Assembly (NCBI GenBank): GCA_013398175.1
Contig: VZRZ01004916.1
Span: 251,311-315,310 of the forward strand
DNA length: 64,000 bases
From: Climacteris rufus
Taxonomy: Eukaryota > Chordata > Aves > Passeriformes > Climacteridae
Reading direction: 5' to 3'
Part shown: one piece after another, positions 57,213 through 64,000 of the stretch
How positions within the stretch are numbered: the first letter of the stretch is position 1
How the letters are laid out: the number at the start of each line of letters is the position of its first letter
Program-made: the position numbers and the translations under genes
The notes under the pieces: model-generated
The model's input: the letters and a program-made list of their open reading frames with translations, nothing else
Database searches by the model: none
Told to the model about the DNA's origin: nothing

Positions 57213-60200
57213 GGAAGGCAGCGCAGGGTGTCGGTGGTTCTGGGAGCCAGCAGTGCTGGGCACCTGTGCTGCACCCAAAGGAGCTGCACCATGCCCTGCA
57301 CAGCCCAAAAACTGCGTCTGCAGTAAAGATTTCCAAGGCAGGAGTTGCTACCTGTGTTACTCTTTTATTGTCATCAGTGAGGTGAGTCAGAGGTTCCATT
57401 GAGAACCTACACTTAATTCCTCTCTGACAGAGAAAGAACTGTGAAATGTATAGACTCAGCATAATAGGGAGGAAATGTAGAAGGAAGGAAGTTTGTGAAT
57501 GAGAAAAAGCATCTGTCAGCTCTTTAGCTGATTTAGAGGTTATGAGCAATCTTTTGAGGTCTCGTTTCTACAGGAGGGAAGATTTATGTGTAGAATCTTC
57601 TGTAGCCTCTGTGTTTGAGCACATGGCCTTGGATCTAAGTATCACCTACAACATTCTTTTCCACCAAACTCCATACTGCACATAAAAAAATCCCTTATTA
57701 CTTTGTTTCCTTAAACACTGTGTTCTGTACGCTCTGATATAAACCTTGGGTGTGTTGCAGAGGATAAAAATCTCAGTTTTATGAGGTTGCCTGTGATTAC
57801 AGAGAGGTGAGCAGTGGTTGTGCTCCAGTGAGTTACAACACCTCTGCCTCGGTGTGTGCAGAGTGCTCAAGGCCAGTTCCCACTCTCACTGGCTTGGTAG
57901 CAACACCCTGAGCTTCCCTGGAAGCAGGAACAAGTGCCATGTTCTCATCCATTTCTTCCCTACCTGCTGAGAGTTTCCCAGGCCCATTTGCACTTCAGCG
58001 TTTCGAAATTACATTGTTTTCCCATCGAGAAAACTGGGAGGGTTTCATTCTCTTTTGGGGTTGTTTCTTTTACACTTGGCGTGGCAAAGTTGGCACTCAG
58101 TGGAGGGTTTGTGCAGTGTTCAAAACTGAGTGATATTTTTACATTATATATACTTCCAGATTCTGTGAGATGACTGAGAGGTTTCTCTGATCAGACTTTT
58201 AACAGTCCATCTTTTGGACTGGCTTTTTAAAGTAAGTTGGTCTGTAATTTTATGAGTTTTGTCTGTAACTTCAGAGGGAAGTCAACCAACCACTAAAAGC
58301 TGAACAGTCTCTTTCTTTCTGATTTAAAAGGGGGATAATTTTAGCCAACTATTTCTTAAATCCAAGAGAGACATCAAAGTATCTCATGTTCATCAGTGAT
58401 ATTGTTTGAAAGCACAGCTCATTAGATAATAACAATGTATTATATATAACTAGTTGAAATGAAATCCCTTGGTTGTTCTAAATAGGTCTTTTTATACAGC
58501 ATTCATTTGGTACTTCAGTTAAAATATGGCCTAAATGAATACAGTTGTTTAGTGGTCTGAGAGTTTGCCCAATACAGTGTCCAGTACAGAAAGATGGTCT
58601 TGTTGTCATTTCTGCTGCTCTTTGTTTTATGATGATTCTTAATTTCCCTCACAGACATACTGGGAAAGGCTGGGCTGCTCAAAAGTTGCTCCTAACTCCC
58701 TGTACTGTGTCTTATTTGTAAGCATTTCAAGTGGTGCAGGGGCAACACCTTGAAATGAGTCAAATGATAGGCTTTATCAAGTATGTTTGATCTAAGATGA
58801 GACAGTTTTGTTCTAGGTGTGGAACTTCCAGGCCTGAAACATTGACTCAGTAAAGAGGATTTTGTGAGGCATCTTTCAACTAGTTCATGTTTCTATCATA
58901 TATGGTTTATAGGAGGGGATGGAAGAGTGTTATCCAGGACCTTACAGGGAAGAGGAAATGAGTCTTCTTTAGAATCTCTTCCAGAACCACACTGCCAGCA
59001 GCTGATTGCTCAGCAGCAAGGCTGTTCTCTCACCCCTTCCTCCAGTGGGCTTCACACAACAGCTGAAGCCACAGCAGAGGTGAAAGAGGAGGGTGACAGG
59101 CATAGGACACCAAGGATTCTTGCATTGTATCAAATGCTGCTTCAGCTGTGCGTGCAAATCAGGTTTTTTTCAGCTGCAGACACTAAATCTTCCTTTTTAA
59201 AATTAGCAGTGTGTAAAGGGCATGTCATGATATAAACAGTAGAATGCATACTGATATCTTGCTGTCTTCTCTGTGTCATATATAGTGTAGGTTTGCTAAA
59301 CTTAAGAGGATTCCTGCTGCTGAATGCTGTATCTGAATAAATAATAAATAGTTGAGGTCAAATTTTACCCCAGCTGCATTGAGAAACTCCACAAATTTAT
59401 GAAGCCTATCATATTGTGTAAAAGTTTACACAGGAGGGACAGGACAAAGTCTGCAGTGGTAGGCAAACCTTCACAGATTTTGTTGAATGGTCCATGCCAA
59501 CAGATACCAGTTACATTTAAAATTGTGAGCTTTAGTCCCTGTAAGAAGTGAAGCATCCTTTTGAAGCATGCAGGACATTTTCTGATGTTAATATATTTTA
59601 TGCTGACACATCAAAAGGAAGAAAAAACCCTCTAAAATTCTAAAACTTGGGCTGGTTTGAGCCACAAGCCTCCAGTTATTATCATAGCCATTTTCAGTAA
59701 TATCCATTTTTTAAAGAGTTGTTGCTGACTAAACATGCTGGGTGATGATTAACACAGATTGGCAGAGAGTGGTGTTGGCTGACTTCACCTGAGATAGCAG
59801 TGAACATTTGTAAGCTGTACCTGAGTTCTGTTGGTGCTGCCAGGCCCCTTTGTTACTTTGGTAAATAGTGACAATAAAGTACAGCTTTGCCTTTAGCAGG
59901 TGGGGTTCAGAAGGCACTGAATGGTGCTGGGTGAGGGCTGGTTTGTCCTTTCTGTGCTCCATCCTTGTGTCTGATGGCCAATGTGCTGCCACTGTTTGAC
60001 AAAGGAGGTCTGGGAGTTGGTTAACCTTCCTTCTGCTCCTTGGAAGCTGGGCAGAGTCTCAGCTAAACTCTTCCCAAATGGATATTCCTAGTTCTTAAAC
60101 CTAATCTAAGCGTTGTTCCCTAAAATGTGTGGGTTGTTGTTTCACTCTATTTCCATCTTGCTGCTGTCCATCTCCATTTCAGATGAGACAGTGCATCCTG

Positions 60201-63200
60201 CTTTGGTGGGGAGAAAATAACCTCATCTTTCATCCCTGCTCCCTGCTGCTACTGATGGCATCTCAGACTGGGGGTCAAAATGCCCTTTTTTGTTAATGCC
60301 TTTAGGGGGTTACTTAGTGAGATTTAAAGCTGGGTGCTGGGGCTGTTGTGTGATTTGGCAGTCAGGATGAGGAGCAGGGAGCAGCTGCAGCCTTGCAGGG
60401 CAGGCAGGGGCACCCGTGTGTGCAGCTCTGCTCTCCCTCGGTGCCTCGCAGACTCTTTGACTCGGGCTGCTGTTACTGGCACTCACCACGCCGACTATTA
60501 CAGAATGAAGTGACTGCTTTGTTAGGGTTTGCTTCTGAGACACATGCAAATGGTGTCTGCATTTTCCTTGCAATGATATTTAACTTCAGTCAGATGAATT
60601 ACCTGGGACATTGCTTTGATGTGCAGTCAAAGGTTTCATTTGTTTTTAACAGAAACAGCTGAATTGAGAGTGCATTCAAAGTAAAACGTGTTGGTCAATA
60701 TTTCTTTCCCGGATCAAAGCTTTTGTCGCTGCCTGTGAGTGCTGGTGTCCATCATAATGGCTTTGAACTCTTGGCAGGGTAGATTTGAAGGCAGATTGGT
60801 TTGTTAATGTTATTGCATTTATTGAATTTGGGGATTTGTGTAAGTTCTTAATATAATTGACTTTTGTTGACTAGACGGCACAAAACAGACCCGGCAATAA
60901 GGACTAGGTTCTAGATGCAAACTGTACTAATAATACCCCTCTGCTCAAATGGTCTCAGCCAGTGGGGAATATTGTAGTGGGGGTGTGCAGAAAAGAGCTA
61001 AAACATCACTTGTGTGAAGTGCATACGGCATGTTGAGTTTTGCATTTTGAGGAGTTACACTGAGAACGTTTTGTGGAGGGTAATTTGAGATAATACAATG
61101 CACACATCAGAGCTTTAATTAAATGCACCTCCTCGTTTATAGCAGAGAGCACCACAGGTAGTGAAGCACAAGGCAGCTTTGAAGCAGCAGGGTGTACCCG
61201 TGTGCCAAATGAGTGTTTATGTGAGCTGAGGCTGTGTGGGGAGGCACAGCTCTGGGGAGCAGGCTGCTGGCTGCCATTGTCGCTTAAAATTACACGGCCA
61301 AAGCAGGGCACTTGTAAAGGCAAAGCTATATGCAGTAAATTAACTTTTGGAGAGGTTTGTTCCTATGTGGAATGCCCACATTTGGCCTAAACATTTTTGC
61401 TATTTGAGTGGTTTGTTTCATCTTCGTGCTGGAAGTGTGTGACCATCCCAGCTGCTGTAGCAGCTGCCATCCTGCTTCTCTCTGCTACCCACTTAGTTCC
61501 ACGGGCGACTTCTGGTCTGCATTCTCTGGGCTAGGTAGAGAATTTGGATCTATTTCAAGTGGAAATCTATAATTAGGAGCTAGGATCACAGTCTGACTGG
61601 TTTTAGCCTCCACATTTCAAAAGGAGATGGTGTAAAACAGATGCGTAGCGATCCTTCCTCCCTGGGCATTTGGACCTGTTTATACAGAATATTTATTTTC
61701 GAGTGAAGCAGACGTTTGACTGGAAATGATGTTTATTAAATGAGGTTTTAATACAAAAAGCTTCACTTTGTGGTTTGCATTTAAATCCATCTCATGAATC
61801 ACAAGGCAGAGTCCCAGGGTATCTCAATACTTCAGCTGTAGATATGTTCATGTTTATGTTCATGTTTATAAACAGGTTATGAACAAAGTTTCTGGGACAA
61901 AGGACGAAATAGTTGCTGAATTGTTCTATCTGTAGATATGACTTGAAGGGAACCAGGTTTGTATGCTTTTTCCCTGAGGAGGGGAATAAATTACATGGAT
62001 TCAGGGAAAAGCAGGCAAGTTAGAGAAGGGATGGATGTGACTGAGGAATTTTATGAAGAACCACTCATGCAAATGCTTCACTGTTGCAACAAATAAAATA
62101 AACATATCGATCCTTCATTAAGTCAATTTGAATTCAGGCTCTGCCAACTACCTGGAGTTTTACTGCTGCCCTACCAGAGCCCTGCTTTAAAACCTCCCTG
62201 CTTCCCAAGGAACAGAGCACTTGGATTGCCATGGCAAAGCTGAGTGGGTTTATCACCTCGTGCTGACTAGAATTTTAAGTTGGGCATGTTTTTGTTGCTG
62301 TATTTGTAATACTTGCGCTGTCTTTCCACAATGTAGAAGAAAAGAAATTTGTTCTGTGTACCCTTGAACTTGTGTTCATGCTTGTAAGGATCTAAAATGC
62401 CATGGAAAAATCTTTAAAGATGTAGCAGCACAAACTTATTATATTGTCATACTTCTCTTTGTGTCCAAAAGAAATTTTTTTACAGCATTAATATAATCCT
62501 GATTGGTTCTCATGCGTGTACTACTCAGTTGTTAGGGCCTGTTTCCAATTTCATGTCTTTATATTGCACTGTTGAAAGTCCATTCTAAAAGAGTGATGAA
62601 AATAATAGTGATTTCAGAGAATGCTCGTTGGTAAAACAGCGTCTCAAGATTTACTCTTGTGCTGGGAGAGTCTTTTTAGTTCTATTTTAAAATGTTGCAT
62701 CAGTTTGGGTTTGGCATTTGCATTATTTAGAAAGCATATTTAATTTCTTTGTTCCAAACTCAGTCTGCAACAAACTGGTTTGAATATTTGGGTGATTTCT
62801 GTGAGCATATGTTCCCATTATCTCCATATTTTGCTTCTAAAAATGCACAGGGACACTTGACTGCTTATTAACTGTGGGGTTTCTGGGCAGTAATGGATCA
62901 TTCCTTACATCTGAAATTATTGTTATATGCTTCCTTTTTATAAGCATATAGTTTTAAAGATAAGGTTCTGGGCCTCAGGAAGAAAGAGACTTTCTGCTTT
63001 TCTGGTTTTTAAATGTCTGTCTTTCATTGTATAATTTCTCTGACAGATCAGTTCTTGTGCCTCTGCACCCCAACCAGCAGCTCCTCTGGTCATTTTGCCA
63101 TTACTCACGGAAAAGCTTGGGGTTTGCTCCTTACTGGAATTTACAACTTGAGAAGCCTTTCCAGTTTCCATTTTAAGTTCAAATGTTGGAAGTTTTCTTG

Positions 63201-63812
63201 TTTCCAAAATTTTGTCTTTATTGTGCTTGTTTTTAGTTTTGCTAATAGTTTGGCAAGTTTGGAAAGGAAAGGAAGGTGTGAATATAAAAATGAAAAATCA
63301 AAGAATAACAGTAGATAGTCAAACATCCTGAATAATATGTTATTGTTTTAAAATATGACAGTGGATTTGGTGTACTGGTTGCTAATTACAGCCTTTGTGA
63401 TTAGAAGTAATAATTGAAAGTGTAAAATGAGAGTCAGGGAAGAAAAGACCTGCCAGGTTTGTGCTGCTAAAATGCCTGGAGAGGAAATGTTTTGCTTTGG
63501 TCATGGCTCACCACACAGCTCTAGAAGGAAAGAGGAGACAGAGCTGCTTCTTTTTAGGTAATTCTTGACATGAACTCATCCCCTGAATAGTGGCAAATGA
63601 CTGTAAAAATCAGGGCCTTTTCCTAGCAACAGCATCTCCTTCCCTTTCTGTGAGCCTGGCTGCGTTGTCGCTGGGTTGGTGCAGAGCTCCAGCCCCGCAC
63701 CATCACTCACTCTGACATGTGGGCAAAGAGGCACAGCGGCAGATTTTGGCAGCGGCTGCTGCGGCGGGAGCGGGGGCTGTGCTGCGAGCAGGAGCTGGGA
63801 CAGCAGAGCGGG

Positions 63813-64000
63813 CGGGGACAGGGACAGCTCTGGGGCAAGGACAGCTCTGGGGCTGCTCTGCTCTGGGACAGGGACAGCTCTGGGGCAAGGACAGCTCTGG
63901 GGCTGGGGCAGCTCTGGGGCAAGGACAGCTCTGGGGCTGCTCTGCTCTGGGACAGGGACAGCTCTGGGCAGGGACAGCTCTGGGCAGGGACAGCTCTGGG
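63813..64000. repeat. GGGACAGCTCTGGGGCA array, runs off the window
   Basis: Units of about 16-17 bp (ACAGCTCTGGGGCAAGG, ACAGCTCTGGGCAGGG) and a longer period with GGCTGCTCTGCTCTGGGA repeat to the last base. The preceding 63720-63812 is CpG-rich. Minus-strand frames reading PQSCPCPRA and similar are repeat artefacts. Array length cannot be known from this window. Confidence 0.93.

Larger units (their letters stand above)
50686..63800 (+). other. Presumed first intron, no second exon recognised
   Basis: From the GTGAGC donor at 50686 to the window end, no exon with protein homology could be recognised. The interval holds small tandem arrays to 51652, a gap, a cluster of AATAAA signals, a 22 bp palindrome, short direct repeats and a CR1 relic, listed separately. 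The longest frame, 56893-57549 minus, has no domain. Long first introns are common downstream of CpG-island promoters. Confidence 0.45.

Noticed and set aside
1..64000. Endogenous retrovirus or LTR element
   Set aside because: No gag, pol or env-like frame, no primer-binding site and no paired long terminal repeats were seen. The MGSS start at 18987 resembles a myristoylated matrix start only superficially.

Overview
The window looks like bird nuclear DNA. Several truncated CR1 retroposons are present; one ends in the CR1 terminal motif ATTCTGTG, and their text resembles neoavian or passerine CR1 subfamilies. The rest is mostly unique, moderately AT-rich sequence broken by short GC-rich minisatellites. 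There is one clear CpG-island promoter and there are three assembly N positions or gaps (16918, 31868-31994, 51236-51559). No bacterial, organellar or intact viral gene is visible. No complete protein-coding gene can be read; most long open frames are by-products of stop-free tandem repeats or CR1.

Layout. 1-17 kb: non-coding DNA with CR1 pieces near 3.4, 8.6, 10.7 and 12.4 kb, a pair of duplicated ~170 bp segments (6.6 and 9.6 kb), and a 90 bp exact duplication around a single N (16.8-17.0 kb) that is probably an assembly error. 17.8-19.5 kb: a GC-rich locus with a minus-strand open exon. It has a TATA-like box, an N-myristoylation-type start and an 86 bp minisatellite inside the frame, and its stop codon lies inside a GTAAGT splice donor. 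A CCAAT plus TATA pair faces the other way about 0.5 kb upstream. 21.1-22.3 kb: a perfectly homogeneous 16 bp minisatellite (about 64 copies) followed by a small inverted-related 16 bp array. 25.3 kb: a degenerate CCCTGCACAG-type array. 31.7-32.8 kb: a 15/18 bp array interrupted by a gap, then nine units of a 58 bp repeat, then a CR1 end at 33.1 kb. 33.3-50.0 kb: a gene desert.

50.03-51.85 kb: a CpG island with an 85 bp tandem repeat, Sp1-type GC boxes and a short first coding exon on the plus strand (start MWCLHCSSERTQ). The exon ends in a canonical GTGAGC donor. The product was not recognised. Downstream come three small tandem arrays and a 324 bp gap, then about 12 kb that I read as the first intron, with a perfect 22 bp palindrome and another CR1 relic. 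The window ends inside a further GC-rich array at 63.8-64.0 kb.

There is no operon-like organisation. The two candidate transcription units are the minus-strand one starting near 19.0 kb and the plus-strand one starting near 50.6 kb. They point away from each other across about 31 kb of intergenic sequence. The most unusual property of the window is that minisatellites sit at or beside both candidate promoters, and that several have unit lengths and compositions that keep reading frames open.
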